Below, piece after piece: positions 16,359 through 24,922 of a stretch of 64,000 bases of DNA. The position numbers and the translations under genes were made by a program. Within the stretch, counting starts at the first letter, position 1. Each line of letters starts with the position of its first letter. Under the pieces are notes generated by a model that saw only the letters and a program-made list of their open reading frames with translations, had not been told where the DNA came from and searched no databases. The stretch is from Brevibacillus sp. DP1.3A (lineage in GTDB: Bacteria > Bacillota > Bacilli > Brevibacillales > Brevibacillaceae), in NCBI RefSeq assembly GCF_013284245.2, contig NZ_CP085876.1, positions 3,393,001 to 3,457,000 on the forward strand, read 5' to 3'.

Positions 16359-16670
16359 CTACTCGACTGCAATTTCTTTTTTCATTAAAACATAAAAATT
16401 GAGAAGAAGAATAGGCTTGCCAGCTTCAACTATGCGTGCGTTCACCTCTATTGGATTGAATGTCAAGTTAACGTCAAGCTGTTGTTGCTTTTCGAGAAGT
16501 GTCTGTAAATTCATTCCGCTTACCTCCCAAATGCTATATCTGCCATCATTTTTGCTGGTCGTCGTTCGCGCTAGTAATCCATACCCGATTACAAAATCAC
16601 AGAACTGCGTCGCCTCTTTCCTTTTGCAGATAGAGCATGGATATTTAGGCGTTTTCAAGACTTCAACCAT
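16359..16670 (-). CDS. Hypothetical protein with N-terminal CxxC
   Basis: A 103-residue protein I do not recognise. Near its start is C-S-I-C...C (residues 12-15 and 24), possibly a small metal site, followed by a strand-rich middle and a hydrophobic ILLLNFYVLM segment near the C-terminus that is too short to be called a membrane helix. The ATG at 16670 has a strong GGGAGGG 8 bases upstream. It ends 18 bases before the ribosomal protection gene on the same strand, so the two are likely cotranscribed; a functional link is not evident. Confidence 0.6.
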   Translation of the reverse strand: MVEVLKTPKYPCSICKRKEATQFCDFVIGYGLLARTTTSKNDGRYSIWEVSGMNLQTLLEKQQQLDVNLTFNPIEVNARIVEAGKPILLLNFYVLMKKEIAVE

Positions 16671-16781
16671 GTTCTATCCCTCCCTGGGTACAAACGTAAT
16701 GTTTTGATAAATGAACTGCTTTCTTCACGCAGGAATTTTCCACCCCCCTGTCCTATTTATTCAGGTAAAGGAGATGATCTG

Positions 16782-17045
16782 ATGACTGAAGTAAAGAAGA
16801 TCGGTTATAAGAAGTTGATTCATCAAGCTTTCCTAGACCTAAAAAACAGTGGTTCTTTTGACGAGGCTACCTTTTATAGAAATTTCCGTATAGTGCATGC
16901 ATTCCATAATCTCGCAGAGTTTATCGTCGTAGATTTTGTTGGCTTCAATGAAGATGAATTTTGGTCTACAGTCGACGCATTAGCCTCTCAATTTGATTTG
17001 CACCATTACAGAAAAATTTTCGATGAAGCCGTTATGGAAAGGTGA
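16782..17045 (+). CDS. Small hypothetical protein
   Basis: An 87-residue, probably helical, acidic protein I do not recognise. ATG 16782 is chosen because AAAGGAG lies 7 bases upstream; the frame is open from 16704 but without a better signal. Its sequence is rich in Phe, His and Asp/Glu (FDEATFYRNFRIVHAFHN near residue 26). It is transcribed divergently from the 103-residue gene at 16359-16670. Confidence 0.6.
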   Translation: MTEVKKIGYKKLIHQAFLDLKNSGSFDEATFYRNFRIVHAFHNLAEFIVVDFVGFNEDEFWSTVDALASQFDLHHYRKIFDEAVMER

Positions 17046-17179
17046 AGTTCCAAGTTTTCTGATGTCTTTTCTTTGGAGCGATCGAAGAACGATGAGTCCA
17101 AAATTCTCCTCACATGCTAGAATGATTTTTCAGACCTTGAATACACTGAGATAACACCCACCAAAGAAGGTGAATCATT

Positions 17180-17593
17180 ATGGCTTATCTCGTTTTTGAT
17201 CAGCGCTATGACAACTTATCTCTCAGACCTGGATATCCTCAACGTGTTCTAAATATTCCTACGATAACAACAGGGTATAATCAACAAATTAAATTTGATT
17301 CAATGATAAATGTTGAATTAAGTCTGGGAATCGGCTCAGACTACATATTGGTTATGTATCTTGCCTTGATTGAGTCTAATCAAACTTCAAGGCAAGTGAT
17401 TACAGAATTGTTTGTTAGAAAGGTGAATACTCACGTCGTCACTGTACCACTGTCTTTTACCATTAACTTTCCGATCAATTTAAATTGGGTACATTTAGTG
17501 TCATCTGGATCTCACAATTATTATATCGAGATGAATGTAGGGGAAGCGGGTAATCTCTCCAATGTCAAAGTTGGATATAGATCTCTAATCTGA
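17180..17593 (+). CDS. Hypothetical beta-rich protein
   Basis: A 137-residue protein I do not recognise. There is no signal peptide or membrane helix; alternating hydrophobic residues (DYILVMYLALIES, HVVTVPLSFTINFPI) suggest an all-beta, jelly-roll-like fold. Codon use is A+T-rich. ATG 17180 has AAGAAGGTGA upstream. The 134 bases before it hold its leader and nothing else that I can support. Confidence 0.6.
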   Translation: MAYLVFDQRYDNLSLRPGYPQRVLNIPTITTGYNQQIKFDSMINVELSLGIGSDYILVMYLALIESNQTSRQVITELFVRKVNTHVVTVPLSFTINFPINLNWVHLVSSGSHNYYIEMNVGEAGNLSNVKVGYRSLI

Positions 17594-17682
17594 TCCCCCG
17601 ACTTTTAATTCACCGCTATTATGGTCTACATAGATGCGAACGAGTACCTGTTCATCCTATGAAATACTTTCACTGTAGAGCG

Positions 17683-17865
17683 TCATAGTAAATCAAACGA
17701 TTCATCATCGCCGTATTGGTTGATAACTTCATCAACAATACCTACGGCGTTGAGTTTCCGGAGCACTTCCTCGTTATTTTCGACCAGGATATACGCAGAT
17801 TCGCCACCTTCACTATCAAGGACTTGCAGGCTGTTCAGAATGTCCAAAAATGCTTGTCTATTCAT
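17683..17865 (-). CDS. Small hypothetical acidic protein
   Basis: A 60-residue acidic protein (NRQAFLDILNSL... ending DDESFDLL) behind a very good GGGAGG ribosome binding site at 8 bases. The N-terminal half looks like one helix and the middle (SAYILVENNEEVLRKL) like a strand-helix unit. I do not recognise it. It stands alone between two plus-strand small genes. Confidence 0.55.
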   Translation of the reverse strand: MNRQAFLDILNSLQVLDSEGGESAYILVENNEEVLRKLNAVGIVDEVINQYGDDESFDLL

Positions 17866-18051
17866 TGCACTTTCCTCCCTAACTAATTTGTCACTAACAT
17901 GATTACTTAGTTATTCTGAATTTTGACTAACGCTTTCTTGTAAATTGCCGTATCAATTAGCACATTTTCATTTACTATAGGCTCGTATCAGTTGCCAAGC
18001 TTCCCCCATTTGCATGCTCTATATCATGCAGAGAGAAGCGAGGTGATTAAT

Positions 18052-18270
18052 ATGACTGATGTAGTAGTAATCCTATTCAGACGTATCAGAGTGAATGGCG
18101 TACGGAGGCGAATTATTCGCGACGTTAGCATCATTGGAAGTGCCGCACCATGCAACCGATTTTTAATGATTGGTAGACGTGTGGGTCCAGCTGCACGTTG
18201 TCTTTTGAATAACGGGTTCCAACGTGTGTTATCAAGAGATAATGTTTTGGTGTTTATCCGAGTAAGATAA
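18052..18270 (+). CDS. Arginine-rich 72-residue hypothetical protein
   Basis: A 72-residue protein with 15 Arg, no Lys, three Asp and no Glu, so a net charge of about +12. Arginines alternate with aliphatic residues (FRRIRV, VRRRIIRDV, FIRVR), as in amphipathic beta strands or nucleic-acid/anionic-surface binding proteins; two Cys (about residues 34 and 50). ATG 18052 is chosen because GCGAGGTGA lies just upstream. It has its own strong terminator at 18283-18313, so it is a monocistronic gene. I do not recognise a family. Confidence 0.6.
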   Translation: MTDVVVILFRRIRVNGVRRRIIRDVSIIGSAAPCNRFLMIGRRVGPAARCLLNNGFQRVLSRDNVLVFIRVR

Positions 18271-18282
18271 ATGGGTCCGTAT

Positions 18283-18317
18283 GAAAACGGTAGCTAATAG
18301 GGTTACCGTTTTCTTTT
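18283..18317 (+). terminator. Intrinsic terminator of the arginine-rich gene
   Basis: GAAAACGGTA (18283-18292) pairs with TACCGTTTTC (18304-18313), 10 bp plus G·U extensions inward, followed by TTTT. It starts 13 bases after the stop codon. Confidence 0.85.
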
Positions 18318-18355
18318 GTTACAACATACACAACTTGTTTTGTCATGTTGAACCT

Positions 18356-18376
18356 CTCACGCTCTTTATGCGTGAG
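18356..18376. repeat. Isolated 7-bp hairpin
   Basis: CTCACGC-TCTTTAT-GCGTGAG in an otherwise empty spacer between two terminators. No T-run and no gene adjoin it. It could be a remnant of a hairpin-ended element, but no transposase trace is present. Confidence 0.3.
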
Positions 18377-18423
18377 GTACGGTTTATAACCACTAGAAAT
18401 CCTTCTCTTCGTAGTTTGTCAGA

Positions 18424-18462
18424 AAAAGGACCCACCCTGTCAGAAGCAGGATGAGTCCTTTT
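18424..18462 (-). terminator. Intrinsic terminator of the acyl-transfer operon
   Basis: AAAAGGAC (18424-18431) pairs with GTCCTTTT (18455-18462), with inner CA-CCTG / CAGG-TG pairing and, on the minus strand, TTTTTCT after the stem. It lies about 60 bases beyond the DUF4358 lipoprotein gene. Confidence 0.85.
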
Positions 18463-18522
18463 ATAGTTAAGGGTTGCTAAATCTTCCTGCTCTCCCTACT
18501 TGGGTCTCTGAGCAGCTTGTTT

Positions 18523-18996
18523 TTACTTCAGAGCTTCTTCAAACACAGATTCTATTTGATCAACCTCTTTCGACACCGCGAATAAAATAAACTGCCCTTT
18601 CGTCTTCAAAACATGCTTTTCGATAAGAAAATACTCTTCTGGGCGATAGTCTTTGAATTTGATTGTTTGGGCCTCGATCCGTTGTTGTATCTTCTCTTTT
18701 ACATTTTCGCTGTCGCTCGCATCTTTGACTTTGATAACAGCCAGTTCATCCGCTTTCACATTGGAGGAAGCCGTGTACAGGATGAAATCATCCACTTTTC
18801 CTGCCTCGATCTGATACATTTTTTGCAGTTTCTCCAGATCCCCTTGCTTCATATCCTGAAAACTTACCGTTTGTTGAATTCTTTCTCCCACTTCCGCGGC
18901 CGAAAGTTCTCCGGAAGTGACGTCGTCATTGGAGCATCCGACCAACATTCCCATTCCGATAGCAAACATAAGCAGTACAGACAAAAATCGCTTCAT
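18523..18996 (-). CDS. DUF4358-type lipoprotein
   Basis: A 157-residue exported lipoprotein. The signal peptide MKRFLSVLLMFAIGMGM ends in lipobox L-V-G-C (Cys21). The mature part (KVDDFILYTASSNVKADELAVIKVKD near residue 75, ending with a helical VEDQIESVFEEAL-like tail) fits the DUF4358 family as I remember it; function unknown, often next to MBOAT/SGNH genes. ATG 18996 has GGAG 8 bases upstream; a GTG at 19005 overlapping the previous stop (GTGA) is an alternative. Last gene of the acylation operon. Confidence 0.8.
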   Translation of the reverse strand: MKRFLSVLLMFAIGMGMLVGCSNDDVTSGELSAAEVGERIQQTVSFQDMKQGDLEKLQKMYQIEAGKVDDFILYTASSNVKADELAVIKVKDASDSENVKEKIQQRIEAQTIKFKDYRPEEYFLIEKHVLKTKGQFILFAVSKEVDQIESVFEEALK

Positions 18997-19001
18997 TACA
19001 T

Positions 19002-20141
19002 TCACTCCATGATGTTCAGAATAGAGGTGTCTTCAAAAAACGTTTTGACGTTGTAAAGGAATAGCATGTCATGAAACTGCCGATCTTGTATGAGCTTTGT
19101 TACGGATCCCTCATAATATCGAAGGTCAACGACATCAATCTCTGCGAAGTGTTCGGCTAAAAAGGGAATCAGGCTATTGGCGTATGAATCTTTCATTACC
19201 AGCAGCTTTTTCCCTTCCGGATGGCCGGTTGTGATTCGGACCAGTGCATGGTTGCCGTTCAGAAATACTGCATACTTATCCTTTTTGGCCAGATTGTCCA
19301 TCTGATATATGGAAGCCGCGGTACGGCCTTCGTCCACGTACTCCACCTTCTTTTTGCTTTCCTCTTTCGGCAGATAAAGATCGATACGATCAGGCTGCAG
19401 ATGACGGAAGCCGCTCTTCGAATAGAGCGATCCGTAGAATGCATCGGTCACCTGCCGGATGTTGAACGCAGCTTCGTCTTTTGGAACAATCCCCATCTGC
19501 TTGCACAACACCCGATAAGCATAATAAGCGCCTTTGCTCGTCCAATGATGATCCGTTTTATAAAAAATGGCTTCTTCGCGTCTGGCAAACAGCGCGGGAT
19601 AGACATCAACGAAGCGAATATCAGGTGGAACCAATTGCCGAACTCGATTCAGAGCCGCATGTTCGTCGCCAATTGGTGCGTAGGAGGGCAGTTTATCCCG
19701 AAGCAACGCGGCGGCGGTCGGTACCAGCATGAAGTACTTGCGAAGGTCAGGCGTTGTCTGGTGAATCGAATGGATGGCCTGAACTCTGTCATTCACCTCG
19801 GCGTCCAGCGGCGATGAGAAATGTTGAATTAGGTACCCATCCTTGCCCATATAAACACCGTTGCTGTCCTTTTTGCCCATAACACGATCCGCATCTGTTT
19901 TTAGCCCGATCCAAACGTCCCGAAAAGCAAATTGATCGGTGATATAGGTCTCGTAATCAGAAGTGAACTTCCCCGCCAGCAGTGATCGCAGTGAAAATGG
20001 CGGCTTCCTCTCGAGCACCCTGTTTTCCGATTCCGAGAACGCTTGATCATGGGTCAGTATGTTCAAAACAGCCACCATGAGGATAAACAGCAAGAACAAC
20101 AAGCCCGTCACTGCTCGTGTCCGTTTGTCATAGGTGGTCAA
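19002..20141 (-). CDS. DHHW/AlgX-like SGNH-type membrane-anchored acyltransferase partner
   Basis: A 379-residue protein with one N-terminal membrane anchor (about residues 13-31) and an extracellular domain of the AlgJ/AlgX/DHHW family: ENRVLERKPPF near residue 39, ITDQFAFRD near 67 and the catalytic D-H-H-W near residue 197, with a late MKDSYANSLIPFL segment carrying the SGNH Ser. Such proteins take an acyl group delivered by the MBOAT partner and place it on an exported polymer. TTG 20141 is chosen because GGGAGG lies 8 bases upstream; it begins 16 bases after the MBOAT stop. Confidence 0.88.
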   Translation of the reverse strand: MTTYDKRTRAVTGLLFLLFILMVAVLNILTHDQAFSESENRVLERKPPFSLRSLLAGKFTSDYETYITDQFAFRDVWIGLKTDADRVMGKKDSNGVYMGKDGYLIQHFSSPLDAEVNDRVQAIHSIHQTTPDLRKYFMLVPTAAALLRDKLPSYAPIGDEHAALNRVRQLVPPDIRFVDVYPALFARREEAIFYKTDHHWTSKGAYYAYRVLCKQMGIVPKDEAAFNIRQVTDAFYGSLYSKSGFRHLQPDRIDLYLPKEESKKKVEYVDEGRTAASIYQMDNLAKKDKYAVFLNGNHALVRITTGHPEGKKLLVMKDSYANSLIPFLAEHFAEIDVVDLRYYEGSVTKLIQDRQFHDMLFLYNVKTFFEDTSILNIME

Positions 20142-20157
20142 GATCGCTCCCTCCCTC

Positions 20158-21564
20158 TCAAAACCGAAAATATAAGAATGGATTGTAATCCTCAAAGACC
20201 AAATAAGCGGAAGACAAAACCAAACTGATGATAGAAAGTGCCAAAGCAGCGAGCATGCCTACCGAATTCCAGCGGGCTTTCACCTGCTCCAATACTTTGC
20301 GGGGCAGCGGTGTCGCGCACAAGGCCAACAGAACGAGCAATCCCCCGTACGTCGTCAGGTTGTAGAGCGACTGGCGATCCACCCATTCGTGCGCCCCGAA
20401 ACCAAACATTGCACTGATGAACATCCACGCGGAAGGCAACTGTTCGAATTCAAAAAAGACCCATCCGACTACGACAATCAGCAGCGTGTAGAGATGTCCT
20501 GCCCAGTTCGGCCAATGCTTCAGCCATTTCAGCAAAAACAGCTTCTCAAACACAACGAAACAGCAGAAATACAAGCCCCATACGATAAAGTTCCAGCTCG
20601 CCCCATGCCACAGACCAGTTAAGAACCATACGATCAAGAGGTTACGGAGCTGCTTGCCCAAGCCCATTCGGTTGCCGCCGAGCGGAATATAGACATACTC
20701 CCGGAACCAGGAACCAAGTGAAATATGCCATCTACGCCAAAATTCTGTGACGCTTCGTGAAATATACGGATGCTTGAAGTTTTCTGGGAATTCGAAACCG
20801 AACATTTTGCCGAGTCCGCGCGCCATATCCGAATACCCGCTGAAATCGAAATAAATTTGAAACGTAAATGCCAAGATACCGAGCCACGCGGACAGGACAG
20901 TCAAGTCCTCCATCGGCGTCGACTTCACATTGGTCCATAGCAGTCCGATATTGTTGGCTAGCAGCACTTTTTTGGCCAATCCCCGGATGAACCATTCCGC
21001 TCCTTCTCCGAACCGCTCCAGCGTCACTTTACGAAAGACCAATTGCTCCGCGATATCTCCATATTTGACGATCGGACCTGCGACCAGTTGAGGAAACATC
21101 GTGACGTAAGTGCCGAAAGCGACGAAATTTCGTTGTGCCGGCACTTTTCCTAGGTATACATCCACTACATAGGACATCGTTTGGAACGTATAAAAGGAAA
21201 TACCGACGGGTAGCGGCAGATCAGCCACCTGTATATGCAGACCGAATAGATCATTCACATTCGATACGACAAACCCGGCATATTTGAAGAAACCGAGAAT
21301 CGCCAAACTGCCGCAGATGGAACCAAACAACACTGCTCTGGCGATCGGCTTGCGGTGACTGTACTTGTCGATCAAAAGCCCGTTGATATAATCAAATACG
21401 GTTGTAAAAATCATGAGGATGATATAGACCGGTTCGCCCCATGCATAAAAGATGAGGCTCGCTACGAACAGAACAGCATTTCTCAGCTTATTGGGCGACA
21501 AATAATAAACGAGCAGCACGGCGGGCAAAAATTGAAACAGGAAAATCAGACTGCTGAATACCAA
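20158..21564 (-). CDS. MBOAT-family membrane acyltransferase (AlgI/PatA-like)
   Basis: A 468-residue polytopic membrane protein: SLIFYAWGEPVYI near residue 37, FPQLVAGPIVKYGDI near 152, TEFWRRWHISLGSWFREYVYIPLGGN near 270 and the catalytic His in GLWHGASWNF near residue 320. It moves acyl groups, usually acetyl, from the cytoplasm across the membrane to a partner protein. The start is TTG 21564 with GGGAGG 9 bases upstream. Flanked by an SGNH lipoprotein and a DHHW protein, it is the core of a polymer O-acylation operon; which polymer is modified is not visible. Confidence 0.93.
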   Translation of the reverse strand: MVFSSLIFLFQFLPAVLLVYYLSPNKLRNAVLFVASLIFYAWGEPVYIILMIFTTVFDYINGLLIDKYSHRKPIARAVLFGSICGSLAILGFFKYAGFVVSNVNDLFGLHIQVADLPLPVGISFYTFQTMSYVVDVYLGKVPAQRNFVAFGTYVTMFPQLVAGPIVKYGDIAEQLVFRKVTLERFGEGAEWFIRGLAKKVLLANNIGLLWTNVKSTPMEDLTVLSAWLGILAFTFQIYFDFSGYSDMARGLGKMFGFEFPENFKHPYISRSVTEFWRRWHISLGSWFREYVYIPLGGNRMGLGKQLRNLLIVWFLTGLWHGASWNFIVWGLYFCCFVVFEKLFLLKWLKHWPNWAGHLYTLLIVVVGWVFFEFEQLPSAWMFISAMFGFGAHEWVDRQSLYNLTTYGGLLVLLALCATPLPRKVLEQVKARWNSVGMLAALALSIISLVLSSAYLVFEDYNPFLYFRF

Positions 21565-21585
21565 TGTTTCTATCCTCCCGCGCCT

Positions 21586-22272
21586 TTATTTTGCACTCTT
21601 CTTACGAGCCAGTTCATCTTTTACGTAATCGAGCAGGATCGGATAAAACTTGTCCTGGAAATGAATGCCGTCTGCATCGTACATGTCAGGTTGAGCGGCC
21701 ACAATTGACGACACATCGATGTATCCGACTTGCAGCTTACTTGCCAGCTCCTTCAGTCCCTTATTGTAGTCCCCGATATTTTGATAGCGGGGCTCCGCCT
21801 TTTCTGCCTTTTCCGTAACCGGGGTAACGGATAATATCGTGATGGACGTCTCAGGAAGCCTTTCTTTGATGCGGTCGATCAATTGTGCGTAGTACGACAA
21901 CGAATATTCCTTGGGATGGTCGGTCGGCCATAAAATGTCGTCCGAACCCAGTTGGATAAAAATATGCTCGGGCTTTCGCTTGACTAATTCGTCCACATCT
22001 TCCAACGCGAATTCAGCCGTTTTCCCTGCACCTGCCAGCACGTTCTCCTGTTTCAACACATCATGGTAAGACAATCCCTCCGTAATCGAATCTCCGAGAA
22101 ACACGCTTGTTTGATACTGTGATGCATATGAGGTTTGCTCCGGAGTGGAGAGTTCCCCGGCCTGCTTGGTAATCTCGGAAGCGGTTGGTTGTCCAGTGGT
22201 GCCACATGCCGCAACCGACAAAGCGACCATTGCGACCAGTGTAATACCCATCATTTTCCTTTGCACTTTCAT
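21586..22272 (-). CDS. SGNH/GDSL-type lipoprotein hydrolase
   Basis: A 228-residue lipoprotein: signal peptide with lipobox S-V-A-A-C (Cys23), then the SGNH fold with nucleophile in FLGDSITEG (Ser62), the block QLGSDDILW near residue 118 (Asp-Asp in place of the usual Asn-Asp) and the Asp/His pair in DADGIHF (His204). Such enzymes are esterases or acyltransferases; as first gene of the MBOAT-DHHW-DUF4358 operon it probably adds or removes the same acyl groups. ATG 22272 follows AAAGGGGAAAG. Confidence 0.85.
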   Translation of the reverse strand: MKVQRKMMGITLVAMVALSVAACGTTGQPTASEITKQAGELSTPEQTSYASQYQTSVFLGDSITEGLSYHDVLKQENVLAGAGKTAEFALEDVDELVKRKPEHIFIQLGSDDILWPTDHPKEYSLSYYAQLIDRIKERLPETSITILSVTPVTEKAEKAEPRYQNIGDYNKGLKELASKLQVGYIDVSSIVAAQPDMYDADGIHFQDKFYPILLDYVKDELARKKSAK

Positions 22273-22362
22273 CTTTCCCCTTTCTTCTTGAACAAGGTAA
22301 AGAGTAATCGTCGGAGATCAAGATTAGATGCAGATCAGTTGCAGAATGGGTAGAAATACAAT

Positions 22363-22393
22363 AAAAAAGTGCAGAACCGAGGTTCTACACTTT
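22363..22393 (-). terminator. Intrinsic terminator overlapping the sensor kinase stop
   Basis: AAAGTGCAGAACC...GGTTCTACACTTT (22366-22393, plus-strand reading) forms a 10-12 bp stem with a short loop, and the minus strand continues TTTTTT. The hairpin includes the last lysine/valine codons and TAG of the kinase, so termination is packed into the 3' end of the coding sequence. Confidence 0.8.
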
Positions 22394-24205
22394 CTTTTTC
22401 TTCAATTCAAAATAGAACAAGACGCCATCCTCCGTATTCGTTGCTCCATAGAACGCCCCATGCAGTTCTAGTATCTGCTTGGAGATCGCCAGGCCCAAAC
22501 CGGTTCCTCCAGTCGAACGGTTGCGGGAATGCTCAACTCGGTAAAAACGATCCCATATCTTTTCCAACTGCTCGGCCGGAATCTGGACGCCTTTGTTTTC
22601 GATGCAAATCTTGACAGTATCCTCCCCTTCAACCGTCGAGATGATAATATCCTCTTGTTCCGGTGTATAGCGTATGGCGTTTGTCAGGAAATTCACGATC
22701 ACCTGCTCGATTCGATGCTGATTGGCGATGACTTCAACTGGGGCTAAACGGTGGTGTAGTTGTAACTGCTTGCCGACGAGGTCTGGTTCCAACTTCACGC
22801 AGATTCGCTCCAGTAGCACATCAACCCTGAACGAATCCATCTGCATTCTATATGTACCGGATTCATATTTTGCCAATTCCAGCATATCCGCAACCAGCAG
22901 GTTCATCTTCTTCACTTCATCTTCCATCGCAGCGAAATAGTAGTCCCGCTTCGGGCTGTCCGCCTTATCCTTCAAAATGTATAGGCAGCTTTCCATGATA
23001 CTGAGCGGAGTTTTCAGCTCATGCGACACGCCAGCTATAAAATCTTTGCGCGTTTGCTCCAGCCGCTTTTCTTTCTCAATATCCTGCTCCAGCCGGCCTA
23101 TATGGTCATGTAGCATATCCGAAAGCCGATTAATATTCCGTGACAAGCTGCCGATCTCATCCTCTGTCTTGATCGGAATTTTTTCAGAGAAATCCAGCTT
23201 GGCCATTTTTTGCGTCATGTCGTCCATGCGGAGCAAAGGAGCTGCTATTCTGCGGGAATAATAGAAGGAGGCGAGCAGAACGAGCAGCAAGGTACCTGCA
23301 AGGATGTAAACGTAATAACTTCTCATGATCCCCGCAGCTTCGTTTACGGGCTGCAGCGATGTCATGGCGAACAAATAGGCAGGTTTCCCTGTTTGATCGG
23401 TCACGCGCTCAACGAATATTTTGTAATCGATATTGTTCTCTTGGTAGTCTGTTATGGTGCTTGTTTGCTCCACAACATCTCCGTATAGAAGATCCGCTTG
23501 AAAAGCTTTCACCCGTTCAAGAAATAAGCGGTTCATATAGCGGGATACATCCGCGCCTTGCGGTTTTCGGACCTGTGTGATTGTTCCGCGAAACAAAACG
23601 CTGGGATAACGCTCATGGTATTCGGTGCCACTCTTAAATCTCGGGACGATCTCATACTCTTTTTTGACGAGTTGCTGATTCTCCAGTCGATCTTCCTCTC
23701 TGAGATTGGAGACACTCCTCCCGATCCGTTGCGCAAACCATTGATTATCGAACATGATCCCTTCCATGGCAATCTGTTGTCCCACTTTCACATAAGTATC
23801 GAGGAAGGGGGTATCGGTGCTTACATCCTCCACATCCATGACCGTGTACAACGGAACGACAATCGACTTGCCAGAAAGAGTAGGGATATCGTCTGAGTTC
23901 TCCAGACGGACTTCCATCTGGAAATCGTCCGTGTATTTCAACTGGCCTCTATCATCCAATCGAGCGAACCAGGCATTCGTCTTTTGATAAAACTCCTGTT
24001 CCTCCCTGAGTTCATCCTGGGAAGTCCCGGCATGAGTCAACTCGTTTTGCCGATAGGATTGAAGGGCTTCCTTCACCTTTTCTACCTTTTGATGCACATA
24101 ATACTGCTCGAAAAATACGGTTTGTCCGATAAAAATGCTCACGATCACAGACAGGCATAATCCCGTCGTGAGCAGAAACAGCTTGCGTACAATGCTTGTT
24201 CTCAT
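22385..24205 (-). CDS. Sensor histidine kinase
   Basis: A 606-residue membrane kinase: first helix at about residues 9-29, an unusually large extracellular sensor of about 265 residues, second helix near 300-318, HAMP domain, the phospho-acceptor His in FIAGVSHELKTPLS near residue 393, and the ATP-binding N box FLTNAIRYTP near 510 and G boxes WDRFYRVEHSRNRSTGGTGLGLAI. Sequence type is that of VanS/PhoR-like kinases. ATG 24205 overlaps the response regulator stop by four bases. The operon lies directly upstream of the acylation genes, separated by a terminator, so regulation of that operon is possible but unproven. Confidence 0.92.
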   Translation of the reverse strand: MRTSIVRKLFLLTTGLCLSVIVSIFIGQTVFFEQYYVHQKVEKVKEALQSYRQNELTHAGTSQDELREEQEFYQKTNAWFARLDDRGQLKYTDDFQMEVRLENSDDIPTLSGKSIVVPLYTVMDVEDVSTDTPFLDTYVKVGQQIAMEGIMFDNQWFAQRIGRSVSNLREEDRLENQQLVKKEYEIVPRFKSGTEYHERYPSVLFRGTITQVRKPQGADVSRYMNRLFLERVKAFQADLLYGDVVEQTSTITDYQENNIDYKIFVERVTDQTGKPAYLFAMTSLQPVNEAAGIMRSYYVYILAGTLLLVLLASFYYSRRIAAPLLRMDDMTQKMAKLDFSEKIPIKTEDEIGSLSRNINRLSDMLHDHIGRLEQDIEKEKRLEQTRKDFIAGVSHELKTPLSIMESCLYILKDKADSPKRDYYFAAMEDEVKKMNLLVADMLELAKYESGTYRMQMDSFRVDVLLERICVKLEPDLVGKQLQLHHRLAPVEVIANQHRIEQVIVNFLTNAIRYTPEQEDIIISTVEGEDTVKICIENKGVQIPAEQLEKIWDRFYRVEHSRNRSTGGTGLGLAISKQILELHGAFYGATNTEDGVLFYFELKKKKV

Positions 24206-24876
24206 GGCCGGTCCTCGAATTTATAACCGGAACGAACAACTGTGACGACATGCTTCGCATGCTCTCCCAGCTTGGAACGCAAATTCCGAACATGGCTGCT
24301 GAGCGTTCGATCCTCGCCGATAAAGTCGTAACCCCAGATTTTTGTAATGAGCTGTTCTCTGGTGAGGATGATGCCTTTGTTTTTCATCAAGTAGGCCAAA
24401 ATTTCGAATTCCGTGTGAGTCAGGCTATAATTCTTTCCCTCAATCGAGAGGGTTCGAGACGGCAAGTGAATCGTAATCCCGCCGCCGGACATCAGATCCC
24501 CCGGTTCGCGCATTTGCCGGTTTTCCAGCAACCGTTTGGAGCGTGCCAGAAGGATGGGAGGACTGCACGGTTTCAACACATAATCGTCCGCCCCGAGCTC
24601 GAATCCAAGCAACGTGTCATCCTCATCCGAACGAGCTGTTAACATCAGAATGGGGACGTTGGAGACTTTGCGAATGCGTCTGCATACTGACCACCCGTCC
24701 AATTCCGGCAGCATAACGTCCAGAATGATCAAATGCACTTCATGCTCTTGAAATAACGTCAGCGCCTGACTCCCGTCCCCCGCTTCCAGCACTTCGTATC
24801 CCTCGTCCATCAAGTATTCCTTCATAATCTCTCGCAAAACCTGTTGGTCTTCCACAATCAGTATCGTTTTCGTCAT
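24202..24876 (-). CDS. OmpR-family response regulator
   Basis: A 224-residue regulator with receiver domain (ILIVEDQQ at the start, phospho-acceptor Asp in LIILDVMLPELDGW near residue 53, Lys in DYVLKPC near 103) and a C-terminal winged helix (LTHTEFEILAYLMKNKG near 150, ending with TVVRSGYKFE). Cognate of the downstream kinase; the genes overlap by ATGA. The start is ATG 24876 with GAGAGGT upstream. Confidence 0.95.
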   Translation of the reverse strand: MTKTILIVEDQQVLREIMKEYLMDEGYEVLEAGDGSQALTLFQEHEVHLIILDVMLPELDGWSVCRRIRKVSNVPILMLTARSDEDDTLLGFELGADDYVLKPCSPPILLARSKRLLENRQMREPGDLMSGGGITIHLPSRTLSIEGKNYSLTHTEFEILAYLMKNKGIILTREQLITKIWGYDFIGEDRTLSSHVRNLRSKLGEHAKHVVTVVRSGYKFEDRP

Positions 24877-24922
24877 GCTAATGACCTCTCGTCCTCTATT
24901 TCTCCAAAAGATATTTTTTAGA

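Noticed and set aside
18356-18376. IS200/IS605-like end
   Set aside because: Only a 7-bp hairpin is present, with no transposase or TnpB remnant and no second end within several kilobases.
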